Shown here piece after piece: positions 28,445-37,190 of a stretch of 64,000 nt of DNA. Under the pieces are notes generated by a model. It saw nothing but the letters and a program-made list of their open reading frames with translations, was not told the origin of the DNA and made no database searches. Where the stretch lies: the NCBI GenBank assembly GCA_004078665.1, contig SCFO01000001.1, positions 274,377 to 338,376 of the forward strand. The letters are read 5' to 3'. A program made the position numbers and the translations under genes. The stretch comes from Halobacillus fulvus. GTDB lineage: Bacteria > Bacillota > Bacilli > Bacillales > Halobacillaceae. Every line of letters begins with the position of its first letter. Positions within the stretch are counted from its first letter, which is position 1.

Positions 28445-28474
28445 AAAGGAACTCAAAAAATGAGTTCCTTTTTT
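28445..28474. terminator. Rho-independent terminator between yqeM and comER (probably bidirectional)
   Basis: Stem AAAGGAACTCA/TGAGTTCCTTT has a T run on the + strand and A residues ahead of it, so it could also stop comER transcription from the - strand. Confidence 0.88.
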
Positions 28475-28505
28475 GAAGGATTTTTGATGTGCATGTCGAA
28501 TATTA

Positions 28506-29315
28506 TTATAATTCCACTTCTCGTTGATCCTCCCTGTGCTTCTTCTGTGTAGCCTTAAACATTTCATGGAACAAGCTTCCCGTGTGTTTTTCCAAAGCTT
28601 TTAATCCTTCTCCCGTTACGCCTCCCTTTACAGTCACCCTTTCCATCAGTTCTTCTAAAGTGAAGATTTTCCTTGAGAAAAGTTCTCCAAGCCCAACCAT
28701 CATGTTTTCTGTCAGCAAAGTAGCCTGCTCTTCAGATATCCCCGTTTCCTGATGGGCTGCTGATACCCATTCCTTTAACAAAAAACTAACAAACGCAGGT
28801 CCGCACGAAACAATATCGGAAGCAACCCGAATATACTCCTCCTCAATCAGTACAGGTGTTGAAAAATGCGAAAACAGATGTTCCAATTCCTGTTTCCGAC
28901 TTGAATTTATTCGCGTGCCGTACGTAAATAAACTGACTCCAGCCTCCGCGTGACTCGTAATGGAAGGGACGACCCTTGCAACTTGACACGGAACAGCGGC
29001 TTCCAACCGTTCGACAGCTACTGGACTCGTAATAGAAACGAGGGTGTGGTCTGCCGTAAGTTTACCCTTCAGATTATCTAATACCTCTTTGTATTGGTGT
29101 GGTTTAACACAGATGAATAGTCGCTCACATTGTACGGCAAGCATGGGTAAATTAGAAGCAATTTGTATGTCGGGAAACTGCTTTTGGATGTCCTTAGGTT
29201 TTTCAGACGATCGGTTGTATAAAAATAAATCTTTTTCCTTAATGACCCCGCTATTCAGGAAGGAAACGGTCAGCATACTTCCCATATTTCCTGTTCCAAT
29301 GATTCCCCACTTCAA
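28506..29315 (-). CDS. comER: ComER, pyrroline-5-carboxylate reductase family protein
   Basis: This 269-residue protein has the NAD(P)-binding start MKWGIIGTGNMGSML, ERLFICVKPHQYKEVL, and the C-terminal family motif VTVKGGVTGEGLKAL. It resembles ProC. In bacilli it lies divergent from comEA, as here; it is not needed for DNA uptake, and in some species it affects sporulation and biofilm timing through the phosphorelay. Whether it makes proline is not known. GGAGGG precedes the start on the - strand. Confidence 0.93.
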   Translation of the reverse strand: MKWGIIGTGNMGSMLTVSFLNSGVIKEKDLFLYNRSSEKPKDIQKQFPDIQIASNLPMLAVQCERLFICVKPHQYKEVLDNLKGKLTADHTLVSITSPVAVERLEAAVPCQVARVVPSITSHAEAGVSLFTYGTRINSSRKQELEHLFSHFSTPVLIEEEYIRVASDIVSCGPAFVSFLLKEWVSAAHQETGISEEQATLLTENMMVGLGELFSRKIFTLEELMERVTVKGGVTGEGLKALEKHTGSLFHEMFKATQKKHREDQREVEL

Positions 29316-29389
29316 ATGGAATCCCTCCTTTTTTTCATCTTCCTATGGATATGCCTGGTTTGATCATTTATGAAGGAAGGTCTGCATTC

Positions 29390-29959
29390 ATGGATATAAT
29401 AAAGCGCTACAGTTGGATCATCGTCGTAGTAGTACTTGGGATTTTTTTGTTTGTCCGTGGTCAAATGGGGGAGGACGCTCTGCCAGTGTCCATTGAGCAA
29501 AGCGATGCTTCCGTAGCAGAAAAGATAGAACAAGAATCGTCTCTTGATATGAAGGTAGATGTCAAGGGGGAGGTAAGCCATCCTGGCGTCTATGAAGTGC
29601 GAAGCGGGATGAGGGTTAATGACGTGATCGACCAAGCAGGAGGACTTACGGATCGAGCGGATCCATCGAGCATCAATTTAGCACAGGTCGTTCAGGATGA
29701 GATGGTCATTACGGTACTTTCCTTTGAGTCGGTCATTACCGACTCTGCTGGAGGGTCTAGCGATTCAAAAGTAGCGATCAATCAGGCAACAGTGGAAGAA
29801 ATACAAACCTTGCCGGGCATCGGTCCCTCTAAAGCGGAGGCGATTATTCAGTACAGAGAAGAAAATGGACCTTATCGTTCAGCAGAAGATTTGTTGAATG
29901 TATCCGGGATTGGAGAAGCGACTTTAAATAAGTTAGAGGAGGCAATTCGTGTTCCATGA
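29390..29959 (+). CDS. comEA: Competence protein ComEA, membrane-anchored DNA receptor
   Basis: ComEA binds incoming double-stranded DNA at the cell surface during transformation. The 189-residue protein has one N-terminal membrane helix (about residues 7-23, YSWIIVVVVLGIFLFV), an SLBB domain (MKVDVKGEVSHPGVYEV...GGLTDRADPSSINLAQ), a short serine-rich linker, and a C-terminal helix-hairpin-helix pair (INQATVEEIQTLPGIGPSKAEAII and LLNVSGIGEATLNKLEEAI). ATG 29390 follows GGAAGGT; an in-frame ATG at 29345 lies closer to comER and lacks support. Confidence 0.95.
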   Translation: MDIIKRYSWIIVVVVLGIFLFVRGQMGEDALPVSIEQSDASVAEKIEQESSLDMKVDVKGEVSHPGVYEVRSGMRVNDVIDQAGGLTDRADPSSINLAQVVQDEMVITVLSFESVITDSAGGSSDSKVAINQATVEEIQTLPGIGPSKAEAIIQYREENGPYRSAEDLLNVSGIGEATLNKLEEAIRVP

Positions 29960-30024
29960 ACGAAGATTGACGAGATGAACGAGTTGAGGGTACACTGAAT
30001 GAAATTACACACAGGGGGATCACG

Positions 30025-30591
30025 ATGGAACGAATTTCTTGGAATCAATATTTCATGGCACAAAGTTATTTACTAAAATCAAGAAGCACCTGTCAGCGAC
30101 TAGCTGTCGGGGCCATCATCGTAAGAGATAAGCGAATGATTGCCGGTGGTTATAATGGGAGTGTTTCAGGCGGCGTCCATTGTATCGATGAAGGGTGCTA
30201 TGTCGTTGATGGGCATTGCGTGCGGACGATCCATGCTGAAATGAACGCCCTCCTGCAATGTTCCAAGTTCGGTGTCGCAACAGAAGGATCAGAAATATAT
30301 GTCACACATTTTCCTTGTCTTCACTGTACAAAAGCGATCATTCAGGCTGGTGTGAAAGCCGTTTATTTCGGTGAAGATTATAAAAATGATCCGTATGCTA
30401 TTGAATTGCTTCAACAAGCAGGAGTTCGGACAAAAAAAGTTCCGCTTGAAACCGATCCGCTTCACTTTGAGCAACAGCAGTTTGTCCAGGAGTTGCTTGG
30501 TAAACTGGAAGGCGAGAGTGACGCAGACATAGAAGATTTTAAACAAAAAGCGGCAGAACTATTTAAGCTACCTGATCGTACACGAATATGA
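30025..30591 (+). CDS. comEB: dCMP deaminase family protein ComEB
   Basis: This 188-residue zinc enzyme of the cytidine/deoxycytidylate deaminase family has its ligands in HAEMNAL (near residue 70) and PCLHC (near 97-101). Extra cysteines in CIDEGC and the GHCVRTIHAE stretch are typical of dCMP deaminases. It converts dCMP to dUMP; its link to competence is by operon position, since it is not required for DNA uptake. It overlaps comEC by ATGA. AGGGGGA precedes the ATG. Confidence 0.95.
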   Translation: MERISWNQYFMAQSYLLKSRSTCQRLAVGAIIVRDKRMIAGGYNGSVSGGVHCIDEGCYVVDGHCVRTIHAEMNALLQCSKFGVATEGSEIYVTHFPCLHCTKAIIQAGVKAVYFGEDYKNDPYAIELLQQAGVRTKKVPLETDPLHFEQQQFVQELLGKLEGESDADIEDFKQKAAELFKLPDRTRI

Positions 30592-32840
30592 GAGGGCTTC
30601 TTCACTTCCCCGTTTTAGGCTTTGTTCTAGGCGGGGTGTTAGCCTATCTAAACAATTTATCTTTTTTTATCGTCATGGCGATCATTGTTTTGTGGATGAA
30701 GTTTCTGCTGGTAAACAAGCTTATTGCGAGCTTCATTCTTTTATGCATATGCGCTGGTTATTTTTATTTAGCCCCATCTTCTCCACCTCACATGACAATG
30801 GATACAAGCACCTCTTACACTGTCAAGATTGTTTCCCCTCCAGAAATACATCCTCAAACGATCCAACTGAAAGTAAAAGATGTAAAAGACAAACACCTCT
30901 CGGTCATCCTTTTTTATATAGAGGAGTCCAATTCATATCCATCCTCGTGGAAACACGGCGCAGTTTGTTCAGTTCATGGCATTAAAAAGAAAATCGACGG
31001 AGCGACAAACCCTGGACAGTTCGATTATCAGAAATTCATGTTGAAGCAAGGGGTCTTTTCGCAAATTGAAATGAAGAGCGTGGAAGATATGAGTTGCAGC
31101 GGGCAGTCCACCATTGCCTTTATATATGAAATGCGTGCGGGTTTAATGGACAAAGTAAAGCGATCAGTCACAGCAGAAGCTTACGGATGGGTGGCCGCTC
31201 TTGTTTTTGGAGATATCGACCATTTAGATAAGGATATCATCCAGTGGTTCCGCGATTTTAACCTTTCCCATATCTTGGCGATCTCGGGTCTGCACGTTGG
31301 TTTATTGATCAGCCTGATTTATACAGCGATTGTCAGGCTCGGCATCGGTACGAAGCAACAAGCGAGAGCTCTCCTTTTCTTATTTATGCCTGTCTATATT
31401 TTAATTGCAGGGGCGGCTCCTTCGGTCATTCGTGCGGTTTGTATGGCGATGATCCTCTTGTTTCTTCCTCTTATAAAAAAAGCCCTGCCAGTGACGGATG
31501 TATTATCCCTCACAGCATTTTCCCTTCTCATTATTTCTCCAGCTTATTTAACTTCGATCGCCTTTCAGTTTTCCTTCATTGTGACGTTCAGTATTATTCT
31601 TTCTTCTTCTCTTTTGAAGCAGCAGCAATCCTTATGGATTCAGGCCTTCATTATCGGGTTTGTAAGTCAATTAGCCATCCTGCCTTTGCAACTTCATTAT
31701 TTTTATGAATTTAATCCATTATCCTTATTTGTGAACCTTTTGCTTGTTCCGTATTTTTCCCTATTTGTGATTCCGTCTATGTTTTTGCTCGTCATTTTAA
31801 GTTACGCAGGAGTCTCATTATTCTTTTCCCGTATTTTGATGGGTATTCATTCTTGGGTCCTGGATCAAGCTGAGACGCTGTTTAAACCATTAGAAGTGAT
31901 GTGGGTTGTGGGTGAGCTGCCGTCTTCTCTTGTTTTGGTTTGTATGATCCTTTTTTGTATGATGATGGTGTTTTGGACAAAGGGTAAGCTGAAAACAGCC
32001 TTTATTTATGGTGTTTCTTTTGTATTTGTAATGATTGGCCACGCGAGTTACCCGTATTTTTCTTCTCAAGGGACAGTGACAATGTTGGATGTGGGTCAAG
32101 GGGATTCTTTTATCATTGAGCTTCCTTATCGCAAAGGTGTTTTTATGATTGATGCGGCAGGTCCTCCGGCGTTTGTGGGAGATAAAACGAAAACAGCGGA
32201 GCAGGTACTGATTCCTTATTTGAAATCAAGAGGCATCTCAAATGTTGATGGAATCTTAGTGTCTCATAAAGATTCCGATCATAGTGGCAGCGTACCTGTC
32301 ATGTTAAAGGAGTTCGACGTTCCGCTCCTCATCGTAAGTCCTTATTATGACATCACAGAGGAAGGGACACAGGTGGTCCGGGTACAAGGTGGGAGTAAGT
32401 TATCTTTAAGTGGGCATGTTTTTGAAGTGCTCCATCCTTATTCAGATGAAGGGGAGACAAATGACAATTCTCTCATGATTTTTGGCGAGATAGGAGGAAA
32501 GAAATGGCTGTTCACAGGCGATGCTTCAACACAAGTGGAGGAAAAGGTGTGGAGAAAATCGACAGACATCAACGCAGATGTTTTAAAAGTAGGGCACCAT
32601 GGCAGTTCTACTTCGACAGACGTGACGTTTTTAGAAAAGGTGTCGCCTGAATATGCCCTCATATCCGCCGGGAGAAATAACCGATATGGTCACCCACACC
32701 CTGAAGTGGTCGAGAAACTAGAGAAAAGAGGTGTTCATGTGTATCAGACACCGCTACATGGAGCTGTGCAATATAATTTTTCCGGGCAAACGGGAACGTT
32801 TACAACTTTCCTGCCGTATAATGCTATCAGAAGGCAATAA
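30588..32840 (+). CDS. comEC: ComEC/Rec2 family DNA uptake channel
   Basis: This is the membrane channel that brings single-stranded DNA into the cytoplasm. The 750-residue protein has N-terminal membrane helices, an extracellular OB-like region (about residues 60-170, TNPGQFDYQKFMLKQGVF), the Competence domain (WFRDFNLSHILAISGLHVGLLI, APSVIRAVCMAMILLFLP), and a C-terminal metallo-beta-lactamase-like domain (MLDVGQGDSFIIELP, VSHKDSDHSGSVP, KVGHHGSSTSTDV). All landmark motifs are intact, so transformation could be functional. Confidence 0.96.
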   Translation: MRGLLHFPVLGFVLGGVLAYLNNLSFFIVMAIIVLWMKFLLVNKLIASFILLCICAGYFYLAPSSPPHMTMDTSTSYTVKIVSPPEIHPQTIQLKVKDVKDKHLSVILFYIEESNSYPSSWKHGAVCSVHGIKKKIDGATNPGQFDYQKFMLKQGVFSQIEMKSVEDMSCSGQSTIAFIYEMRAGLMDKVKRSVTAEAYGWVAALVFGDIDHLDKDIIQWFRDFNLSHILAISGLHVGLLISLIYTAIVRLGIGTKQQARALLFLFMPVYILIAGAAPSVIRAVCMAMILLFLPLIKKALPVTDVLSLTAFSLLIISPAYLTSIAFQFSFIVTFSIILSSSLLKQQQSLWIQAFIIGFVSQLAILPLQLHYFYEFNPLSLFVNLLLVPYFSLFVIPSMFLLVILSYAGVSLFFSRILMGIHSWVLDQAETLFKPLEVMWVVGELPSSLVLVCMILFCMMMVFWTKGKLKTAFIYGVSFVFVMIGHASYPYFSSQGTVTMLDVGQGDSFIIELPYRKGVFMIDAAGPPAFVGDKTKTAEQVLIPYLKSRGISNVDGILVSHKDSDHSGSVPVMLKEFDVPLLIVSPYYDITEEGTQVVRVQGGSKLSLSGHVFEVLHPYSDEGETNDNSLMIFGEIGGKKWLFTGDASTQVEEKVWRKSTDINADVLKVGHHGSSTSTDVTFLEKVSPEYALISAGRNNRYGHPHPEVVEKLEKRGVHVYQTPLHGAVQYNFSGQTGTFTTFLPYNAIRRQ

Positions 32841-32861
32841 AAAAGACTGCCTAGGCAGTCT
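32838..32861 (-). terminator. Terminator of yqzM (- strand)
   Basis: The palindrome AGACTGCCTAGGCAGTCT at 32844-32861 is followed by six T residues on the - strand. It overlaps the comEC stop region and may help end that gene as well. Confidence 0.8.
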
Positions 32862-32870
32862 GCAGGGTGG

Positions 32871-33005
32871 TTATTGTCCAATGACGGAGAAAACTACCCC
32901 GATAAAGAAAATGACGAAGAAGAAAACAAATGAGAATACAAACCCCAATCCAGAGTCGATTACGTCATTCGTCTTGGACTGAATATCCTTTTTAAATTCG
33001 TTCAT
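32871..33005 (-). CDS. yqzM: YqzM family membrane micro-protein
   Basis: This 44-residue protein starts MNEFKKDIQSKTNDVIDSGLG and continues with a single long hydrophobic helix (FVFSFVFFFVIFFIGVVFSVIG). This matches YqzM, which is found convergent to comEC in bacilli. The function is unknown. ATG 33005 is preceded on the - strand by GGAGGGG; a longer in-frame extension upstream has no ribosome-binding site. Confidence 0.88.
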   Translation of the reverse strand: MNEFKKDIQSKTNDVIDSGLGFVFSFVFFFVIFFIGVVFSVIGQ

Positions 33006-33359
33006 CGTTACCCCTCCTATATCCATTTCTAAGTATAAGTGATAATAAGGTAAAAATCTACAATCATCTAGAAGGAATTGAAATTTCCTCTCCTGTCTGT
33101 CGATTGCCACAGCTAGCAAGACTTGTCACAGATAATTCTTCCCTTAGCGGTCAAACTATAACGGAGAGAGGAAAAACATCGTCCTCTTCAGAGTCATCCG
33201 GAGACTCTGATACGGCGTTTAATATAGATGATTTATGCAACGGCCTGTCATCTGGATTTTGACAGAAATCCAAATGCACCATAAAATAAGGTCACTGAAC
33301 CCGTTTGGTGGGTCGTTGCATTATTTTATCGTTGGAATGGAAAAGAAAGGGTTATAAAA
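33006..33359. other. Structured intergenic region between yqzM and holA
   Basis: No gene is seen. Several inverted repeats occur: TCAGAGTC/GACTCTGA (about 33188-33211); CTGTCA/TGACAG (33245-33250, 33260-33265) interleaved with TGGATTT/AAATCCA (33253-33259, 33266-33272); and ATAAAATAA/TTATTTTAT (33281-33289, 33321-33329) enclosing ACCC/GGGT. The last pair lies directly ahead of holA. Their role is not known. Confidence 0.5.
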
Positions 33360-34367
33360 ATGAAGCCACATATATATTTATTGTATGGGGAAGAATCATA
33401 TCTCATACAAGAACATAAAAATAAAATCATTAACCAGACACTTAAAAAGGAAGATCAGGAATTTAACATTTCCCAGTATGATCTCGAAGAAACCCCAATC
33501 GAAGATGCTGTCACAGACGCAGAAACGTTTCCTTTTCTTGGGGAGAAAAAAATCGTAATTGCCCATCATCCTGTTTTTTTGAAAGCAAAGCCGGACAAGC
33601 TTGCTTTTGAACATGACGTGGAGGCACTGCTTTCCTATCTAGAAAACCCTGCGGAATACACGGTTTTCGTTTTGATTGCTCCTTATGAAAAGCTAGATGA
33701 ACGAAAAAAGGTTTTTAAGCAATTGAAAAAGCAAGGCGAAGTGATTTCCTGTCAGCCAGTCAAAGAATGGGATATCGATAAGTGGATCAAATCGCTAGCC
33801 GATGAACTACATATTACAATTCCTGAAAGCGTCTATGAACTATTCTCACAAGAGGTAGGAACCAATTTGATGGCGCTCAGAAAAGAAATGGAGAAGCTTG
33901 CTTTGAATGTTGGAGAAGGGGGAACGGTAACGAAGGAATTAGCCGAGCAGCTCCTTTCTCATAGTGCAGAAGCTTCTGGTTTAAAGCTGGTGGATGCCGT
34001 CATGGAGAAGAATCTAGGACGGGCCATTCAAATTTATAAGGATTTGGAAAAATTGAATGAAGAGCCGATTGCACTGATAGCATTACTGGCATCACAGTTC
34101 CGGATCATCAGTCAGGCTAAAATCCTTAAACAAAAGGGATATGGTCAGCAACAGATGAAGGGGTACATTAAGGCACACCCTTACGTCATCAAAATGGCTT
34201 TGAAACGGGAACGTTTCTTTACTCAAATGGAACTGAATCAAATTATGGAAGCATTGGCCGAAACGGATCATAAATTAAAGCAGGGGAAAATGGATAAAAC
34301 ACTTGCTTTTGAAATGCTTTTGTATCAACTCATCCATGTAAAACAAAATCAGACCGGCACCCTATGA
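33360..34367 (+). CDS. holA: DNA polymerase III subunit delta
   Basis: HolA is the wrench of the clamp loader that opens the sliding clamp. The 335-residue protein starts IYLLYGEESYLIQEHKNKII and has the AAA+-like delta features: AETFPFLGEKKIVIAH, LSYLENPAEYTVFVLIAP, and C-terminal LIALLASQFRIISQAKILKQKG. The length fits (B. subtilis YqeN). Its ribosome-binding site, AAAGG, is about 12 bases upstream of the ATG. It lies convergent to rpsT with terminators between. Confidence 0.94.
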   Translation: MKPHIYLLYGEESYLIQEHKNKIINQTLKKEDQEFNISQYDLEETPIEDAVTDAETFPFLGEKKIVIAHHPVFLKAKPDKLAFEHDVEALLSYLENPAEYTVFVLIAPYEKLDERKKVFKQLKKQGEVISCQPVKEWDIDKWIKSLADELHITIPESVYELFSQEVGTNLMALRKEMEKLALNVGEGGTVTKELAEQLLSHSAEASGLKLVDAVMEKNLGRAIQIYKDLEKLNEEPIALIALLASQFRIISQAKILKQKGYGQQQMKGYIKAHPYVIKMALKRERFFTQMELNQIMEALAETDHKLKQGKMDKTLAFEMLLYQLIHVKQNQTGTL

Positions 34368-34402
34368 GAAAGAGCCCTCCGATTCATCGGAGGGCTCTTT
34401 GA
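34368..34402 (+). terminator. Terminator after holA
   Basis: A perfect 14-bp stem (AAAGAGCCCTCCGA/TCGGAGGGCTCTTT) with a 4-base loop. The T residues are within the stem's 3' end; it could act in both directions. Confidence 0.85.
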
Positions 34403-34404
34403 CA

Positions 34405-34437
34405 TGAAAAACGATCCAATCAATAAGACGGATCGCA
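34405..34437 (-). terminator. Terminator of rpsT (- strand)
   Basis: On the - strand, CGATCC and GGATCG form a stem followed by TTTTTCAT. Confidence 0.75.
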
Positions 34438-34459
34438 TGTTGGTCATAATTACGAAAAC

Positions 34460-34720
34460 TTATAATGCGTTTACTTTCTTAGAAAGGCGAGATTTTTGGC
34501 GGTTACCAGTGTTTTTGTGAAGGGCACCTCGTTGAACCGCTTTGTCAATTTTCTTGACAGCTGTACGTAGAGCAGATTGTGCATTATCTGTATCATTGCT
34601 GGATACAAGCTTTTCTACACGTTTCACGGCTGTACGCATATCAGATTTGAATGCTGCGTTAAGGGCACGAGCATCACTGTTAGTACGTACACGCTTTTTC
34701 GCTGATTTAATGTTAGGCAT
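34460..34720 (-). CDS. rpsT: 30S ribosomal protein S20 (bS20)
   Basis: This 86-residue basic helical protein starts PNIKSAKKRVRTNSDARALN and has ALRTAVKKIDKAVQRGALHKNTGNRQKSRLSKK in its C-terminal half, the bS20 signature. It binds 16S rRNA early in 30S assembly. CCTAGGAGGTGA lies just ahead of the ATG on the - strand. It is transcribed against holA, as in B. subtilis. Confidence 0.98.
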   Translation of the reverse strand: MPNIKSAKKRVRTNSDARALNAAFKSDMRTAVKRVEKLVSSNDTDNAQSALRTAVKKIDKAVQRGALHKNTGNRQKSRLSKKVNAL

Positions 34721-34878
34721 AGTTTCACCTCCTAGGTAAAAACAAAAGACTCATTCATATCGAACAAGAGACATTTTACCAGAGCGTGGACGTGTTTTCA
34801 ATAGTTATCTGAAGCATCCCTCTTGTTTGCATAGTTTTTCTTAAGAAAGGAGAAGATGGGCATAAGGAGGGAAAATGT

Positions 34879-35967
34879 ATGGAAGATGAAAAATATACAC
34901 CAAGAACAGACTTGGCCCTTGAAGCGCAGGAAATGAACGTCAAGGATGATCCATCCTCCTCTGATTCGGATGGAGTGCAAGTGCTCGAGGAACAGAACGA
35001 CGAAATTAAGGTGACTTATGTGACGGTTGACGATGATGGAGCAGAACGGATCGGAAAGAAAGCAGGTCACTATATTACATTGGAATCTCAGGCGATCCGG
35101 AAACAGGATACAGAGCTACAGGCGAAACTTTCGGAGGCATTATCCACCCAGCTTAAAAAGATACTTCAAGACACGGGAGTAGGGCCCGAGCACAGGGGAC
35201 TCGTCGTGGGCCTAGGAAATCATCACATTACCCCCGATGCGCTGGGCCCCTGGGTCGTGGATGATATTTTGGTGACAAGTCATTTATTTGCCCTTCATCC
35301 TGAAACCGTCGCAGAGGGTTACCGATCTGTGTCTGCATTCACTCCTGGCGTGATGGGGGTAACAGGAATTGAAACAAGTGATATGATTCACGGAATTATT
35401 GAAGAAGTCAAACCTGATTTCGTCATCGTGATTGACGCTTTAGCAAGTCGTTCGATTCATAGAATCAATGCGACGATCCAATTATCGGATACCGGGATTC
35501 ACCCTGGCTCTGGTGTCGGGAATAAACGGAAAGAAATTAGCAAGGAAACGTATGGTATTCCAGTAGTATCCATTGGTGTACCCACTGTTGTTGATGCTGT
35601 CACGATCACGAATGATACGATCGATTATGTATTAAAGCATTTCGGAAGGGAATGGAAGGAGAAAGATAGACCATCAAATGCCCTTTCTCCAGCATTGAAT
35701 CCTTTTGAAAGAAAGACTTTAACGGAAGCCGACCTGCCAAATGAAGAACAGAGAAAAGCTGTGTTAGGTTTGCTTGGTGAATTATCATCGCAGGATAAGA
35801 AGCAACTGATCAAAGAAGTTTTGACACCGCTCGGTCACAATTTGATGGTTACACCGAAGGAAGTAGACAGCTTTATTAAAGATATGTCCTCTGTGATTGC
35901 CACGGGCATCAACGGGGCTCTCCATCCGGGCATTGATGAAAAAGAAGCACCATCCTATACGAGATAA
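34879..35967 (+). CDS. gpr: Germination protease GPR
   Basis: GPR degrades the small acid-soluble proteins that coat spore DNA when germination starts. The 362-residue zymogen has the TDLALEA segment near residue 10 that holds the propeptide cleavage site, and core segments VVGLGNHHITPDALGPWVVD, PGVMGVTGIETSDMI, VIDALASRSIHRINATIQLSDTGIHPGSGVGN and IPVVSIGVPTVVDAVTI. AAGGAGG precedes ATG 34879. A sigma-G promoter is expected upstream (34721-34878), but I could not fix a clear match. Confidence 0.97.
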   Translation: MEDEKYTPRTDLALEAQEMNVKDDPSSSDSDGVQVLEEQNDEIKVTYVTVDDDGAERIGKKAGHYITLESQAIRKQDTELQAKLSEALSTQLKKILQDTGVGPEHRGLVVGLGNHHITPDALGPWVVDDILVTSHLFALHPETVAEGYRSVSAFTPGVMGVTGIETSDMIHGIIEEVKPDFVIVIDALASRSIHRINATIQLSDTGIHPGSGVGNKRKEISKETYGIPVVSIGVPTVVDAVTITNDTIDYVLKHFGREWKEKDRPSNALSPALNPFERKTLTEADLPNEEQRKAVLGLLGELSSQDKKQLIKEVLTPLGHNLMVTPKEVDSFIKDMSSVIATGINGALHPGIDEKEAPSYTR

Positions 35968-35983
35968 ATGTAATAGAAAAACG

Positions 35984-36012
35984 TTCTATTAAAAAATCCT
36001 CTCTCATACCAT
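35984..36012 (+). promoter_or_regulatory. Probable sigma-E promoter of spoIIP
   Basis: TTCTATT at 35984-35990 and CATACCAT at 36005-36012 have a 14-base spacer, close to the sigma-E pattern (-35 ending ATATT, -10 CATACAAT type). Transcription should begin around 36018-36020, inside the loop of the hairpin described next. Confidence 0.6.
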
Positions 36013-36044
36013 TTACTAGATAGAGTGTATGAGGGGGATTTTTT
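35994..36044 (+). terminator. gpr terminator hairpin overlapping the spoIIP ribosome-binding site
   Basis: AAATCC (35994-35999) pairs with GGATTT (36036-36041) and CTCATAC (36003-36009) with GTATGAG (36027-36033), with G-rich pairing between, followed by TTTTTT. The 3' arm contains GAGGGGGAT, the only ribosome-binding site for the spoIIP ATG at 36045, so the hairpin would both end gpr transcripts and hide that site. Confidence 0.72.
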
Positions 36045-37190
36045 ATGGTCCGACCAAAATGGAAAAAGAATAAACCGAACCTTTTGAAGGAATGGTCAAA
36101 GCGATTAGGGATCGGGATGACGGTTCTACTTTTACTTTTTATAGGAATTGGTATTTTGACAGGGGCGAAGACGACATATCGAATTTACTCGGAAACGATT
36201 CAGGACTGGACGTCGAAGCTTGAAGGAAGTTCGTTTATTTATTTATTTGAGATGGAGAACAGACTTTATTCTAAAGCCCTGCCGGAAGGGGAAAGGCTGC
36301 CGACCTTATCCTCTCTATCTTTTCAGTTGCTCACAAGTCTAAAGCCAAATGATCCAAGAAGCCTTCTTGGGAGGGAAATCCCTGGTTTAGCTACTTATAA
36401 CAGTCAGATTATCATTGCGGGTAAAGGAACAGATTATACAACGCTGCCTGTCGAATCAGAACCTCCTCTGGATGTAGAGGAGAGGGGGGAAGAAGGACCT
36501 GTAGAAGAAAAAGCACCTGAACAGCAGACTCCTGTTTCAGAAGATCAAGTTTATATTTATCACACACATAACGAAGAGTCCTTCTACCCTCATTTGCCAG
36601 ACACATCAACAGCCTATGACCGGAAAGTCAACATTTCACTAGTAGGAGAAAGGTTAGGAGAACTTCTGGAGCAGCGAGGCATCGGATCGCAAGTAGAGAC
36701 TACAAACTTTGCTGATATTCTCCGGGAAAACGGGTGGAAGCACTACCAGTCCTATGATGTATCAAGGCCGGTTGTAGAAGAAGCAATGGAACAAAATGAA
36801 TCCATTTCTTATTATTTCGACCTTCACAGAGATAGTATTGCGAAAGAACATACGACGACTACGATTAACGGGAAAAAATACGCAAGGTTTGTATTTGTAG
36901 TTGGAGCTGAACATAGCCGATATGAAGAGAACTTAGCATTTGCCACAAAAATGCACGAGTTATTAGAAGAAAGGTACCCTGGAATAAGTCGGGGTGTCAT
37001 TACGAAAAAAGGATCCGGTGTGGATGGAGTGTATAATCAAGACTTGAGTTCTAATGCCGCATTAATAGAATTTGGTGGAGTGTATAACCATTTAGATGAA
37101 CTATACCGCTCGGCAGAAGTGATGGCAGATGTTTTTGCGGATTATTATTTTGATGCTGAAAAAGTCACTTCAGAGGAGGATGCCGAATGA
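36045..37190 (+). CDS. spoIIP: Stage II sporulation protein P (peptidoglycan amidase/endopeptidase)
   Basis: SpoIIP works with SpoIID and SpoIIM to remove septal peptidoglycan and drive engulfment. The 381-residue protein has a basic N-terminus, a membrane helix (about residues 25-45, IGMTVLLLLFIGIGILTGA), an acidic linker (about 140-165), and the C-terminal Spore_II_P domain with VYIYHTHNEESFYPHL, YYFDLHRDSI, and AALIEFGGVYNHLDE, which hold the putative zinc-site residues. ATG 36045 uses the GGGGG site inside the upstream hairpin. It overlaps yqxA by 4 bases. Confidence 0.96.
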   Translation: MVRPKWKKNKPNLLKEWSKRLGIGMTVLLLLFIGIGILTGAKTTYRIYSETIQDWTSKLEGSSFIYLFEMENRLYSKALPEGERLPTLSSLSFQLLTSLKPNDPRSLLGREIPGLATYNSQIIIAGKGTDYTTLPVESEPPLDVEERGEEGPVEEKAPEQQTPVSEDQVYIYHTHNEESFYPHLPDTSTAYDRKVNISLVGERLGELLEQRGIGSQVETTNFADILRENGWKHYQSYDVSRPVVEEAMEQNESISYYFDLHRDSIAKEHTTTTINGKKYARFVFVVGAEHSRYEENLAFATKMHELLEERYPGISRGVITKKGSGVDGVYNQDLSSNAALIEFGGVYNHLDELYRSAEVMADVFADYYFDAEKVTSEEDAE

